Assembly: GCA_021817145.1 (NCBI GenBank)
Contig: JAKAVV010000004.1
Coordinates: 62,001-126,000 of the forward strand
Reading direction: 5' to 3'
DNA length: 64,000 nucleotides
From: a bacterium
GTDB taxonomy: Bacteria > Vulcanimicrobiota > JABDET01
Shown: positions 16,771 to 25,824 of the stretch, piece by piece
How the letters are laid out: the number at the start of each line of letters is the position of its first letter
Numbering within the stretch: position 1 is the first letter of the stretch
The notes under the pieces: generated by a model
What the model saw: only the letters and a program-made list of their open reading frames with translations
Database searches by the model: none
What the model was told of the DNA's origin: nothing
Position numbers and translations under genes: made by a program

Positions 16771-17323
16771 AACCATTGGGGGACTGCCTTTCAAGCTCAT
16801 TTTTAACTAATTCTCTTGCTCGATGAAGCCTGATTCTGACAGTCCCCTCTTTTAATTTTAAAATTTCGGAAACCTCTTTTGTGGAGAGCCCTTCCAGATC
16901 TCTTAAAATAAGAACCAGGCGATAAGGAAGAGGAAGTTTTAAAACAGCCCTCTGCACTTGTTTCTCCTCTTCTCTGTTCAGAATCTTATCCAGCACAAAA
17001 TCATCTTGATTTAACCCTGAATCTTCAAATTCAGAGATTTCCTCTAAAGGGAGGGGATGCATCACTTTCTTCTGTTTTCTGCGATGCATCATACATGCGT
17101 TTTTTGCGACTTTATAAAGCCAAACATTAAATGCTTTAGGATCTTTAAATTCCAAATTTGGAAGATGTTTATACGCTTTGACAAGAGTTTCTTGAGCCAT
17201 ATCTTCAGCATCTTGGGGATGACCGCACACTTTAAAACTAAAAGAAAAAACGCGAGATTTAATCTCTTTTAAGATCTCTTCAATTGGGCGATTAAGACTC
17301 TTCCTATCTCGCTCATTTTTCAT
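16754..17323 (-). CDS. ECF-type sigma-70 family RNA polymerase sigma factor
   Basis: This 189-residue protein has only regions 2 and 4, as in ECF sigma factors. Region 2 includes DAEDMAQETLVKAYKHL and FNVWLYKVAKNACMMHRRK; region 4 includes LPLPYRLVLILRDLEGLS then TKEVSEILKLKEGTVRIRLH, the -35-binding HTH. Its start overlaps the osmC stop (TAATG), so it is co-translated with an OsmC-family peroxide-resistance gene. No anti-sigma factor gene is adjacent, so how it is kept inactive is unknown. Confidence 0.9.
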   Translation of the reverse strand: MKNERDRKSLNRPIEEILKEIKSRVFSFSFKVCGHPQDAEDMAQETLVKAYKHLPNLEFKDPKAFNVWLYKVAKNACMMHRRKQKKVMHPLPLEEISEFEDSGLNQDDFVLDKILNREEEKQVQRAVLKLPLPYRLVLILRDLEGLSTKEVSEILKLKEGTVRIRLHRARELVKNELERQSPNGFTIRI

Positions 17324-17874
17324 TATACTGTGGATGGGCGTTCAGATTTTAAAATCTCTAGTTGAGGGGAAAATTTTATAATATGGGTCATGGTATAAAC
17401 AGCAGGGCACCGCTCTGAAGCCAATCTCTCGGCTTCTTTAATCTTTTCTTCAGGAGCGCTGCTTTCAACAAATAATTTTACTCTTACCTCTTCCACAACT
17501 GGTTCATCGCTTAATCCAAACACTTTTGAAAAATTCAGATCCCCTTCCACTTTGGATTTTACCTTTTTCAATTCAATCCCCATCATGGAACAAATCGTAA
17601 CAAAAACCCCAGTATAGCATGACAAAAGCCCATAAAAGCAGTAATGGAGAGGTCCTGGAAATGTCCCCTCCCCTCCCATAAAAGTCGGGCTGTCGCATTT
17701 TAAAACAGTTTCCCCTTTCTCGTATTTCAGCGCGGCTTGAAATTGGCAGTTTCCATTTTCTAAAATCCATTCCCCTTCAATAATTTGAGTCTTTTTTACT
17801 TTTGCATGCTCTTTTTTCGCTTGTTCTTGAAAAGCCTGGATACTGTCAAGATTCACATGATTTAAACTCTTCAT
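17323..17874 (-). CDS. OsmC/Ohr-family protein
   Basis: From ATG 17874 (ribosome-binding site GGGGAG, 7-base spacing) the protein is 183 residues; upstream in-frame codons to 17946 are less likely. The Ohr/OsmC core is visible: GPLHYCFYGLLSCYTGVFVT with its reactive Cys, and RCPAVYTM with the second Cys. Family members reduce organic hydroperoxides using dithiols, although many OsmC-like relatives are uncharacterised. It precedes and overlaps the ECF sigma gene, a link that hints at a thiol or oxidative stress response. Confidence 0.85.
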   Translation of the reverse strand: MKSLNHVNLDSIQAFQEQAKKEHAKVKKTQIIEGEWILENGNCQFQAALKYEKGETVLKCDSPTFMGGEGTFPGPLHYCFYGLLSCYTGVFVTICSMMGIELKKVKSKVEGDLNFSKVFGLSDEPVVEEVRVKLFVESSAPEEKIKEAERLASERCPAVYTMTHIIKFSPQLEILKSERPSTV

Positions 17875-17937
17875 GATTATTCTCCCCTTTCTTACTTCTC
17901 TTTCATCATCTTTTATTTTATTTACTCTTTTTCCTTC

Positions 17938-17966
17938 TTTACACACTGCCTAAATTCAATTATGTT
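17938..17966 (+). promoter_or_regulatory. Likely sigma70 promoter for the aldolase gene
   Basis: TTTACA (17938-17943), 17 bp, TATGTT (17961-17966). The leader of about 70 bases has two mutually exclusive pairings, GTTCTA with TAGAAC and AAGGGTTC with GAACCTT. Confidence 0.45.
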
Positions 17967-18042
17967 CTAGCAAAAGGGTTCCTCATTCCCAGATAGAACC
18001 TTAAATTTAGAAATAATAATCAATAATAAATGGAGGGGTTCT

Positions 18043-18966
18043 ATGTTAAAGGAAGAGGTTTTACTGCAAAAAGCCATTCGACCAAGAGTTGATGATCTGG
18101 ATTTAAGCATTGGGAAAAAAACGCGGCTTCATCGAATTTTCGAGCAGTTTTCTCCAGGGAAAGGAAGAGTGATGATCCTGCCCATTGATCAAGGGCTTGA
18201 ACATGGTCCTGTGGATTTTTTCGAAAACCCTCATGCGGCAAATCCTGAATATCAGTTAAGTTTAGCGGTTGAAGGGAATTTCTCCGCTATTGCTTTCCAT
18301 ATTGGACTGGCTGAAAAATATTTAAAACCTTTTGCTGGCAAGGTGCCTGTCATTCTTAAAATCAATGGAAAAACAGCTATTCCCTCTGATGCTCATGCTT
18401 TTTCTCCTTTAACAGGCACAGTTGAAGATGCTGTCAGACTTGGAGCAGATGCTGTTGGTTACACTTTATATGTTGGGTCTCCAGCTCAAGATCGAGATAT
18501 CCACCAATTTATGGAAGTGAGGAAAGAGGCTGAAAAATATGGAATGCCTGTTGTGATGTGGGCTTATCCTAGAGGAGAAGCCATTCAAACAAAAGGGGGA
18601 AAAGAAAGTTTATATGCGGTTGAATATGCTGCTCGAGTTGCCTGCGAACTTGGAGCCGATGTTGTGAAAGTCAACTTTCCTAAAATTGACAATGAAAAAC
18701 AGAAAGATTCCCCTGCCCCTTATAATACTTTAAAAGTCACTTTTGCCGAAGCAGTTCAAAGAGTAACCCAGGCAGCGGGAAGAACCTTTGTCATCATGAG
18801 CGGAGGAGAAAAAGTTGACAGCGAAGAGAAATTGTTGGAAAGAGTAAAAATCGCGCTGGAATCAGGAGCAACAGGAATCATTTTTGGCAGAAACCTCTGG
18901 CAGAGACCTTATACCCAGGGACTGCAGTTAGCCCAAAAAATCTCAAAACTCATGGCTGAAACATAG
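18043..18966 (+). CDS. fbaB: Class I fructose-bisphosphate aldolase, DhnA/FbaB type
   Basis: This 307-residue TIM barrel has the opening motif MILPIDQGLEHGP, DAVGYTLYVGS, and the likely Schiff-base Lys in VVKVNFPK (K209). The phosphate site is IIFGRNLWQRP near the end. It interconverts fructose 1,6-bisphosphate with triose phosphates in glycolysis or gluconeogenesis. A ggaggggt ribosome-binding site precedes ATG 18043. Some DhnA-family members make other aldol products, but the full length and motifs fit the FBA group. Confidence 0.88.
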   Translation: MLKEEVLLQKAIRPRVDDLDLSIGKKTRLHRIFEQFSPGKGRVMILPIDQGLEHGPVDFFENPHAANPEYQLSLAVEGNFSAIAFHIGLAEKYLKPFAGKVPVILKINGKTAIPSDAHAFSPLTGTVEDAVRLGADAVGYTLYVGSPAQDRDIHQFMEVRKEAEKYGMPVVMWAYPRGEAIQTKGGKESLYAVEYAARVACELGADVVKVNFPKIDNEKQKDSPAPYNTLKVTFAEAVQRVTQAAGRTFVIMSGGEKVDSEEKLLERVKIALESGATGIIFGRNLWQRPYTQGLQLAQKISKLMAET

Positions 18967-19001
18967 CGATTTTTGATTGAAAAGATGAAAGGTCTTGTTC
19001 A

Positions 19002-19763
19002 TTGATTGAAATCACTATTTTAGGGTCTGGCACAGGAGTTCCTTACCTTCCGCGAAACTCATCCGGGTACTGTATAAACATTAATGGCGAACCTCTTTTA
19101 TTTGACATGGGAGCTGGAATTGTTCGCCGCCTCCTGGAAGCGAAAATTGATTATAAAACAGTGAATCATCTTTTTATCAGCCATCGGCATCCAGATCACA
19201 CTTCAGATCTAATTCCGCTTTTCTTTGCGATGAATTATACTCCTGGATTGAAACGGAAAGACCCATTTCATCTCTATGGACCTGCTGGGTTTCCAGATAT
19301 CGTTAGAAAATTGATGGATATTTACCCCTGGATGGTCCCCAAACATTTCAATCTTGAAATGAAAGAAATGGATGAAACCGAGATCTCAGGAAAAGATTGG
19401 AAGATCCATTCTAAACCAGTTGTTCATGGGGATGTTCTTGCTGTTTCCTATCGCCTTGAAGCTGAAGGGAAAACCATTGTTTATTCCGGAGATTCCGCTT
19501 ACTGCGACTCTTTAATTGAAAATGCCAAAAATGCCGATATTTTAATCATCGAATGTTCCTTTCCTTCGCGATTGGAGTTAAAAGGGGTTCATATGAATAC
19601 ACGTGAAGTTGCGGAAGTCGCCAGGAAAGCTGAAGCAAAAAAGCTAATATTAACTCATCTGTACCCTTTTTGCGATGATGAACCCATTCTCGAAGAAATA
19701 CGAGAGAACTTTAAAGGGGAAACGCAAAAAGGGAAAGATTTAATGAAAATCGTTTTGCCATAA
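19002..19763 (+). CDS. Metallo-beta-lactamase fold hydrolase, RNase Z-like
   Basis: This 253-residue protein begins with MIEITILGSGTGVP, typical of RNase Z-like enzymes, and has the zinc motif HRHPDH (61-66). A second metal site lies in YSGDSAYCD, and the last His is in LTHLYP. The TTG start is used because no ATG is in frame; AAAGG lies 10 bases upstream. The exosite of true tRNase Z is not recognisable, so it may be a general phosphodiesterase or other MBL hydrolase rather than the tRNA 3' processor. It lies between aldolase and the YkgJ-TPR gene. Confidence 0.8.
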   Translation: MIEITILGSGTGVPYLPRNSSGYCININGEPLLFDMGAGIVRRLLEAKIDYKTVNHLFISHRHPDHTSDLIPLFFAMNYTPGLKRKDPFHLYGPAGFPDIVRKLMDIYPWMVPKHFNLEMKEMDETEISGKDWKIHSKPVVHGDVLAVSYRLEAEGKTIVYSGDSAYCDSLIENAKNADILIIECSFPSRLELKGVHMNTREVAEVARKAEAKKLILTHLYPFCDDEPILEEIRENFKGETQKGKDLMKIVLP

Positions 19764-19784
19764 TAACAAAAAAGGATAGTGACA

Positions 19785-21197
19785 ATGACACCTAACCTGT
19801 TTAAAAAAATCTCTAAATTTTATCAAGAATTAGAACCTCATCTGATTCAAGTGGAAGGGAATGTTTGCAAAGAGTGCGACTGCTGGGAATGCTGCACTTT
19901 TGCGGCAAGGGGTGGGGATCATGCTGTCGCTGAAATGGAATTTGACTACATTGAACAGTATTATCAAGACAAAGGCTATCCCCAGGGGGACGTGCAGCAA
20001 TTTAAAGATTATCTTTCAAGAAAAAAGAATGACCAGGGAAAACTCATTTATTCTATCTGCCCGTTTTTTGATCAAAAACAGCATGGGTGTTCAATCTATT
20101 CAGCAAGACCACTTTCCTGCAGGCTTTACGGCTCTTTTTTTGTAGAAGGATTTCCAGTTCCTGATCGCTGCTATTTCAAAACAATCGGGAAAAAAGTGAA
20201 AAAAAATAAATCTCTAGAAGAAATACCGCTGGCATTTCAATTTTCGGAATTAAAGTCAGAGCATCTTGGAACAAAAACGATAAAAAAAGACCGCTCAGCT
20301 CTTTTTAACCCTGATTTAAGTTATTTGCAGACATTTGATTTCTTCGAGCTTTATCAAAAAGGTGGACGTCTGCTTGCTGATGGGAAACTCGAAGCAGCAA
20401 TTCAATGTTATGATGAAATCTGCTCCCAGTATTCAAACTGGTCCTTTGTGGCTTTCTGCGCTGGCACTGAGCTGATCAAAACAGGCCATTACAAGCAAGC
20501 TGTTCCTTACTTGACTCAAGCAGTAAAATTAGCCCAGGACAATGGTTTTTACCATTTTGCTCTTGCCATTGCTTACCACTTCAGCGGCGAAATAGAAAAA
20601 GGAATCGCGGCTTATCTGGAAGCTGTTCGTTTAAACCCTCAAAATGCTGTGGCTTATGAAGCCCTTGGCAATTTGCACAACCGCTTAGGCAAACTAGAAG
20701 AAGCTCTTCATTATTATGACAAGGCTCTTGAAATCGCTCCTGACCAGCATGAATCTCTCTTTTACAGCGGCGCTATTTTAATGCAGCTGAATCGCCTTTC
20801 AGAAGCAGTGGAACGTTATGAAAAAGCAGTCGCTTTATCACCTGATTATGCTCCTTATCATTATGCTCTTGGGGTCATTTATGAAAGACTCAAAAAAGCC
20901 GAAGAAGCGGTAAAACAGTACGAAGACGCAGTCAAACTCGATCCTAAACATGCCCCTTCTTATATGTCATTAGGAACTTTATATCTGCGCGAAGGACTCA
21001 ATGAAAAAAGCGAAGAATGCTGCAGAAAAGCTGTAGAACTGGATCCTGAAAATGCTCTTCACCACTTTTATTACGGAGTCTCTCTATTAAAATTAAATCA
21101 GCTGCAGAAAACAGAGATTGAATTGAAAAAATCTCTTGAAATTAATCCTTCACTATCTCTTGCAGCTCTGCTGCTCGATCAAATTAAATCGAGATGA
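19785..21197 (+). CDS. YkgJ-family cysteine-cluster protein fused to TPR repeats
   Basis: The N-terminal part (residues about 25-120) has CKECDCWECC and CPFFDQKQHGCSIY then ARPLSCRLYG. This Cys cluster of the YkgJ family is thought to bind a zinc or iron-sulfur centre. From about residue 185 to the end there are seven or eight tetratricopeptide repeats of 34 residues, which usually hold protein partners. ATG 19785 has AAAGGA at 8 bases. The fusion suggests a scaffold bringing a metal cluster protein to a partner; the function is unknown. The stop overlaps the next start by ATGA. Confidence 0.8.
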   Translation: MTPNLFKKISKFYQELEPHLIQVEGNVCKECDCWECCTFAARGGDHAVAEMEFDYIEQYYQDKGYPQGDVQQFKDYLSRKKNDQGKLIYSICPFFDQKQHGCSIYSARPLSCRLYGSFFVEGFPVPDRCYFKTIGKKVKKNKSLEEIPLAFQFSELKSEHLGTKTIKKDRSALFNPDLSYLQTFDFFELYQKGGRLLADGKLEAAIQCYDEICSQYSNWSFVAFCAGTELIKTGHYKQAVPYLTQAVKLAQDNGFYHFALAIAYHFSGEIEKGIAAYLEAVRLNPQNAVAYEALGNLHNRLGKLEEALHYYDKALEIAPDQHESLFYSGAILMQLNRLSEAVERYEKAVALSPDYAPYHYALGVIYERLKKAEEAVKQYEDAVKLDPKHAPSYMSLGTLYLREGLNEKSEECCRKAVELDPENALHHFYYGVSLLKLNQLQKTEIELKKSLEINPSLSLAALLLDQIKSR

Positions 21198-22393
21198 ATC
21201 GTTCTATACTGGTTGCCGACACATTCCCTGAAAAAAATCTCCAAAATCTTCAAGCAGCAGCTCCTACGCGTTATGAACCCAATATAAAAGCCGAAGAGCT
21301 GCCCCATTTCATTCAAACAGCAAATATTCTTGTGGTCCGCAGCAAAAAGGTAACCGCGGAAACAATTGAAAGCGGAAAATCTCTTTCTTTAATTGTCAGA
21401 GCAGGAGCTGGAGTAAACACAATTGATGTTGATTCTGCTTCAAGAAAAGGGATTTTTGTCTCAAACTGCCCTGGCAAAAACTCAATTGCTGTGGCTGAAT
21501 TAGTGTTTGGACTTCTTCTAGCGATCGACCGCAGAATACCTGAAAATGTTTTAGAATTAAGGGATGGAAAATGGAATAAAACCGAATTCAGCAGAGCAGC
21601 CGGACTTTTCGGCAGAACTCTTGGGATTGTTGGGATGGGAGCGATTGGAAAAGAAGTGGCTTTCAGAGCTAAAAGTTTCGGAATGAAAATCCTGGGGTGG
21701 TCGAGATCTTTAACAGAAGAAAACGCAGAAACCATGGGGATCGAATTCTGCCCAGATCTCTTAACCCTTGCTTCCAGAAGCGACATTGTTTCGATTCATC
21801 TGGCTTTAGCTCCTGAAACCAACCATTTAATCGGAAAAAACTTTTTTAAAGCCATGAGCTCAGGCGCTGTTTTTATCAATACTTCTAGAAGTGAAGTCGT
21901 GGATACAGATAGTTTATTCACAGCCATTCAAGAAAAAAAGATCCGAGCGGGACTGGATGTTTTCCCTGATGAACCCGGAGCGGGAAAAGGAGAATACCAT
22001 CATCCCCTATTAAAACTTCCTGGTGTTTATGGAACTCACCACATAGGAGCATCCACAGAACAGGCGCAGCAAGCCACTGCTGATGAAACAGTTCGCATTA
22101 TCAGTAAATTTTTAATGACTGGGGAAGTAGATAACTGTGTCAACCTGTCCCAAAATACCCCTGCAACCCATCAGTTAGTGATCCGCCACAAAGATAAAGT
22201 AGGAGTCCTGGCAGGGGTGCTGGATCTGTTAAAAAAATCAGGAATCAATGTGGAAGAAATGGAAAATCGAATCTTTCAAAAAAAAGAAGCGGCCTGCTGC
22301 AGAATCCGCCTCTCCTCAAAGCCCTCTGATGAACTCCTTTCAAAAATGGAAAGTGAGGAAGAAATCATACAAGTAGAACTCCTGCCTCTTTAG
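21194..22393 (+). CDS. D-3-phosphoglycerate dehydrogenase-like 2-hydroxyacid dehydrogenase with ACT domain
   Basis: The Rossmann motif is GMGAIGKEVAFRAKSFGMK; the residue after the second strand is Trp-Ser-Arg rather than Asp, which may favour NADP. Catalytic residues are the Arg in NTSRSEVVD, a Glu in DVFPDEPG and the His in THHIGAST. Residues 325-399 form an ACT domain (HKDKVGVLAGVLDLL) that in SerA binds serine for feedback control. The first step of serine synthesis is likely, but the short C-terminal part is unlike the long SerA form. It overlaps the YkgJ-TPR stop. Confidence 0.85.
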   Translation: MNRSILVADTFPEKNLQNLQAAAPTRYEPNIKAEELPHFIQTANILVVRSKKVTAETIESGKSLSLIVRAGAGVNTIDVDSASRKGIFVSNCPGKNSIAVAELVFGLLLAIDRRIPENVLELRDGKWNKTEFSRAAGLFGRTLGIVGMGAIGKEVAFRAKSFGMKILGWSRSLTEENAETMGIEFCPDLLTLASRSDIVSIHLALAPETNHLIGKNFFKAMSSGAVFINTSRSEVVDTDSLFTAIQEKKIRAGLDVFPDEPGAGKGEYHHPLLKLPGVYGTHHIGASTEQAQQATADETVRIISKFLMTGEVDNCVNLSQNTPATHQLVIRHKDKVGVLAGVLDLLKKSGINVEEMENRIFQKKEAACCRIRLSSKPSDELLSKMESEEEIIQVELLPL

Positions 22394-22423
22394 AAATTTA
22401 CAGTTTGTTCATATATAACCGCT

Positions 22424-22451
22424 TTGCCTCTGCGCTCCCTCTTGATACAAT
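22424..22451 (+). promoter_or_regulatory. Promoter of the SprA-like gene, possibly giving a leaderless mRNA
   Basis: TTGCCT (22424-22429), 16 bp, TACAAT (22446-22451). The ATG at 22458 is only 6 bases after the -10, so transcription would start at or next to the start codon. The AGAGGT between them is too close to serve as a normal ribosome-binding site. Confidence 0.45.
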
Positions 22452-22457
22452 AGAGGT

Positions 22458-22919
22458 ATGAGTTACATAGCCCCTATTTCAGTGATTCCTGGGCCTTTAG
22501 AATCAGGGCATCCCTGTCCTTTCTGCCAGTCTGCTGAAAAAAAAGAGGCTGCTGGAAAAGATAAAGTCTTGAGTCAGTTAAAAAAACGAGATCAAGAAGT
22601 TCGAAAACATGAGCTGGCTCATTTGCAAAAAGCAGGGGTCTTTGCTTCAGGCGGACCTGTTTATGAATATGAGGAAGGACCTGATGGATGCTCGTATGCG
22701 GTTGGCGGCCATGTTCCAGTCAGTTTAGCCGAAATATCGGGAAATCCAAAAGCAACTCTTGAGATGGCAAAAGCAGTAAAAGCAGCGGCTTTAGCCCCTG
22801 ATGACCCATCAGAACAAGACCTTAGAGTAGCAGCGCAGGCTGAAAGATTAATCCAAAAAGCAAGAACAGAATTAGCGAAAACTTCCACTCTTTACTCCAG
22901 CTTCAGCGTTGTGGCTTGA
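22458..22919 (+). CDS. SprA-related putative metallopeptidase
   Basis: This 153-residue protein has the family signature RDQEVRKHELAHLQKAG, containing the zinc motif HExxH (H51-H55). Conserved GGPVYEYEEGPDGCSYAVGG and the helix EMAKAVKAAALAPDDPSEQD follow. Members of this family are predicted zinc metalloproteases of unknown substrate. A CPFC pair (20-23) lies in the N-terminal part and could bind metal or form a disulfide. There is no signal peptide. Confidence 0.8.
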   Translation: MSYIAPISVIPGPLESGHPCPFCQSAEKKEAAGKDKVLSQLKKRDQEVRKHELAHLQKAGVFASGGPVYEYEEGPDGCSYAVGGHVPVSLAEISGNPKATLEMAKAVKAAALAPDDPSEQDLRVAAQAERLIQKARTELAKTSTLYSSFSVVA

Positions 22920-22930
22920 ATTTTGTTCTC

Positions 22931-24142
22931 TTAAATCCCTGCCTGATCCAGAACCAGTTTCGAAAAAGCGAAAGAGCTTGTGAAAGCAGGGGAAACCGCA
23001 TTTAACACATGGGTAGAGTTCTCCCCTTTTTCAATCAGAAAATCGTTCACCAGTTCCATTGTTTTTAGATTGACAAGCTGGGCCCTTATTCCGACTTTGC
23101 TGTTTTTAACCAGATGCTCCATTCTTAAAGAAGGAACAAGTGATTTAGCCCCTTCATAAAACCTCTTTTTTATAAACCTGAACCCTTCATTCCAAACAAA
23201 AGCTCTAAAATTCTGATGATTGGCAAGATAAAGGTTAAACAGGGAATAAAAAATACGAAAAGTATCAAAAGGGTGAATTCCTCTGAATCCCCAATAGTTT
23301 TCCCTTCCCAATGCAGGAACAACGGTTGGGCCTGCAGCTATTTCTCCATTCAATCGTTTGGTAAAATGGATCCCTAAAAAAGGAAACTTTAAATTGGGAA
23401 GAGCATAAATCAAACCATTGACTCGCAGTCCTGAATCAGGCAGAACAGAATAATAAAGCCCTTTAAATGGTAGAATAGAATACTGCTCCCCTACCCCGAA
23501 AAAATGAGCCACTTTATCCGCATAAACACCCGCTGCATTAAACAGATAACCATAAGAGATCCTTTCTTGTTTCGATTTCACCATTTTTTTCTTTAAATCC
23601 ACTGAAAGAAAAGGCTCATTATAATAAATTTCAACCCCTTTTTGAACCAGCTCTCCTGCCAGATGAGAAACCACTTCCACCCCTTCAACAATGCAAACCT
23701 CTGGTAAATGGAGGGCTTTCCCTGTTTTAGATTCAGCATCAGGTTCAATTCCTTTTAACTCTTTTTGATCGATCAAATTCACAGGAATCCCATTTTTCTT
23801 CCCTCTTTCATAAATCATTTGCAAAATAGAATCCGTGTTTTCTTGTGTGGGAACAATCACTTTCCCGATTTTTTGAATCGAAAGGTGATTGTTAAAACAG
23901 TACTCTTTTAACTCTTTCCCCCCTTGAGAGCAAACTTTTGCTTTTAAAGAATCTTCAGCATAAAAGATCCCTGAATGTAAAACCCCGCTGTTTCTGCCGC
24001 TGGCATGGCGACCAGGGACATCCTCTTTTTCTAAAATAACGATTTTACTCTCTGGATGCCTTGTCCTTAATTCGCGAGCAGTGGCTAATCCCACAATTCC
24101 CGCCCCTATGATTAAAAAATCCGTCTGTGTTCCCATTGTCAT
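22931..24142 (-). CDS. lhgO: L-2-hydroxyglutarate oxidase
   Basis: This 403-residue flavoprotein has the FAD-binding DFLIIGAGIVGLATAREL, GRHASGRNSGVLHSGIFY (conserved in LhgO/L2HGDH) and LGIHFTKRLNGEIAAGP. It oxidises L-2-hydroxyglutarate to 2-oxoglutarate and passes electrons to oxygen or the quinone pool. The start of the divergent UPF0158 gene lies 68 bp away. It appears to be a single-gene transcript. Confidence 0.9.
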   Translation of the reverse strand: MTMGTQTDFLIIGAGIVGLATARELRTRHPESKIVILEKEDVPGRHASGRNSGVLHSGIFYAEDSLKAKVCSQGGKELKEYCFNNHLSIQKIGKVIVPTQENTDSILQMIYERGKKNGIPVNLIDQKELKGIEPDAESKTGKALHLPEVCIVEGVEVVSHLAGELVQKGVEIYYNEPFLSVDLKKKMVKSKQERISYGYLFNAAGVYADKVAHFFGVGEQYSILPFKGLYYSVLPDSGLRVNGLIYALPNLKFPFLGIHFTKRLNGEIAAGPTVVPALGRENYWGFRGIHPFDTFRIFYSLFNLYLANHQNFRAFVWNEGFRFIKKRFYEGAKSLVPSLRMEHLVKNSKVGIRAQLVNLKTMELVNDFLIEKGENSTHVLNAVSPAFTSSFAFSKLVLDQAGI

Positions 24143-24209
24143 ATTATTCCGATCCTTTAAAAGGGTTCTTCTTTTTTTGGAGAATTACTTTTTTATAAGG
24201 AGGGCATTT

Positions 24210-24635
24210 TTGAGTCTATCATCAAAACTGGATAAGCTGGCAATTGTAAAAAGCATGGAAGATGGTTCTCCTGATAACCGCTATCTTCTAGATCGAAACA
24301 CAGGAGAAGTGATTTTTCTTTCCTCTAAAACCATGAGCGCTTCAGAGCTGATGACTTTTAAAGAAAAAATGGGAAAAGAACCAACTCGATATATCCCAAT
24401 TCCTAAAACCCCATCAGAAGAAAAAATGAGGGATATGGAACTTTTTGTTCAGCAGGTAAAAGATAAAAAACTGCAGGAAAAACTGGCGCAGATTTTGCGG
24501 GGAGGAAATGCGTATCGTCCTTTTATTGACGCGGTTGACACCCACCCACAAGAAAAAGAGAACTGGAAAAAATTCAAACTGGCTCGTGTTTCCCGAAGAC
24601 TTGAAATCTTCTTTAAAGAAAACAGACTGCTGTGA
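24210..24635 (+). CDS. UPF0158 family protein
   Basis: From TTG 24210 (preceded by aaggaggg at 5-6 bases) the protein is 141 residues; an upstream ATG at 24081 lies antisense within lhgO and has no ribosome-binding site. The family pattern is present: YLLDRNTGEVIFLS, RYIPIP, a helix MRDMELFVQQV and the block ILRGGNAYRPFIDAV (usually GKGAFRRFK). Function unknown. Its stop overlaps the GTG start of ychF by 4 bp. Confidence 0.7.
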   Translation: MSLSSKLDKLAIVKSMEDGSPDNRYLLDRNTGEVIFLSSKTMSASELMTFKEKMGKEPTRYIPIPKTPSEEKMRDMELFVQQVKDKKLQEKLAQILRGGNAYRPFIDAVDTHPQEKENWKKFKLARVSRRLEIFFKENRLL

Positions 24636-25678
24636 AATCAGGAATTATTGGACTCCCGCAGTCAGGGAAAACCTCTCTTTTTAAAATTTTAACAAAAGGA
24701 CATGGAGCTGTTGGCAAAAGCCCGAGAGAAGCGGGAATCGGAATTGCCAGTGTGCCGGATGAAAGGTTAGACAAACTGGCAGCCCTTTACCATCCTAAAA
24801 AGTTGACTTATGCGACAATTGAATATGTGGACTCAGGACCTATTACCCCTGAATCATTAAAAGACCCAACTTTTATTTCTGCCTTACGAAATGTGGACTG
24901 CTTAGTTCATGTTGTAAAAGCCTTTGATGAAGAGATTAAGCCCCTTGACGAGATCAAACACTTAGAATTTGAACTTCTGGTCTCGGATTTGGAACAGATC
25001 GAAAAAAGATTAAATAAACTCGAAAAAGACGCAAAAAAAATGAAAGGGCTTGAAAAAGAGTTTGAATTATTAAAAAAATCTAAAACCCATCTTGAGCAGG
25101 AAAAGCCTTTAAGAAGCATGGATTTAAGTTTAGAAGAAAAAAAAGCGCTTCGAGGATTCGCTTTTCTAAGCGAAAAGCCGGTCTTAATCGTTCTGAATGT
25201 CAGCGAAAAAGAGGTTTCAAATCTGGAAAGCGCGATTCCAAAATACGGGCTTGAAAAATTAAATGAAATGACCAATCAAGAAATTACCGCTGTCTGCGGG
25301 AAAATAGAAGCAGAACTGGCTGAAATGAAAGAAGAAGAAGCAGCTGAATTTTTAACGGGCTTTGGATTAAAAGAAAGCGGACTAATTCGTTTGATACGAA
25401 AAACATACCAATTAATGGGTTTAATTTCATTTTTTACAGCGGGTGAAGATGAATGTAAAGCCTGGACTATTCCTCAAGACTCAAAAGCTGTTGAAGCAGC
25501 TCGAGCAATCCACTCGGATCTGGCAGCCCATTTTATCAGAGCAGAAACCATTCGATGGAATGAACTTCTAGAAGCAGGGTCTGAGTCAGCTGCAAAAGCT
25601 CGAGGAATCTTAAGACTTGAAGGAAAAGAGTATATTGTGCAAGATGGGGATGTCCTTCATATTCGGCATTCCGGGTAA
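24632..25678 (+). CDS. ychF: YchF/OLA1-type P-loop ATPase
   Basis: This 348-residue protein has the P-loop GLPQSGKT (7-14). The usual YchF version is NVGKST, so QSGKTS is a less common variant. It continues with YVDSGPI at the switch II position, a coiled-coil insertion (about 115-150), NVSEKE (for NxxE, the altered G4 that gives ATP preference) and the C-terminal TGS domain SFFTAGEDECKAWTI. It binds ribosomes and ATP. GTG start overlapping the preceding stop. Confidence 0.85.
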   Translation: MKSGIIGLPQSGKTSLFKILTKGHGAVGKSPREAGIGIASVPDERLDKLAALYHPKKLTYATIEYVDSGPITPESLKDPTFISALRNVDCLVHVVKAFDEEIKPLDEIKHLEFELLVSDLEQIEKRLNKLEKDAKKMKGLEKEFELLKKSKTHLEQEKPLRSMDLSLEEKKALRGFAFLSEKPVLIVLNVSEKEVSNLESAIPKYGLEKLNEMTNQEITAVCGKIEAELAEMKEEEAAEFLTGFGLKESGLIRLIRKTYQLMGLISFFTAGEDECKAWTIPQDSKAVEAARAIHSDLAAHFIRAETIRWNELLEAGSESAAKARGILRLEGKEYIVQDGDVLHIRHSG

Positions 25679-25824
25679 TAGGTGAGTTATGATTGGAAAT
25701 TGAGGTTATATGTTCGAGAGACTCCTCTGTCAAAAAAGGTGGATCATCGATGCCTGTAGAAAAAGTAGATTTGGCTGAGATTAGATTTTTGGTGTAACAC
25801 TACAAAAGAAAGGAGAATATACAT

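Noticed and set aside
24081-24209. Longer N-terminus for the UPF0158 protein
   Set aside because: It would lie antisense within the lhgO start and lacks a ribosome-binding site; TTG 24210 follows aaggaggg.
25750-25797. 15-codon frame starting MPVEKVDLAE before the Met-rich gene
   Set aside because: Too short and without a supported ribosome-binding site; chance cannot be excluded.
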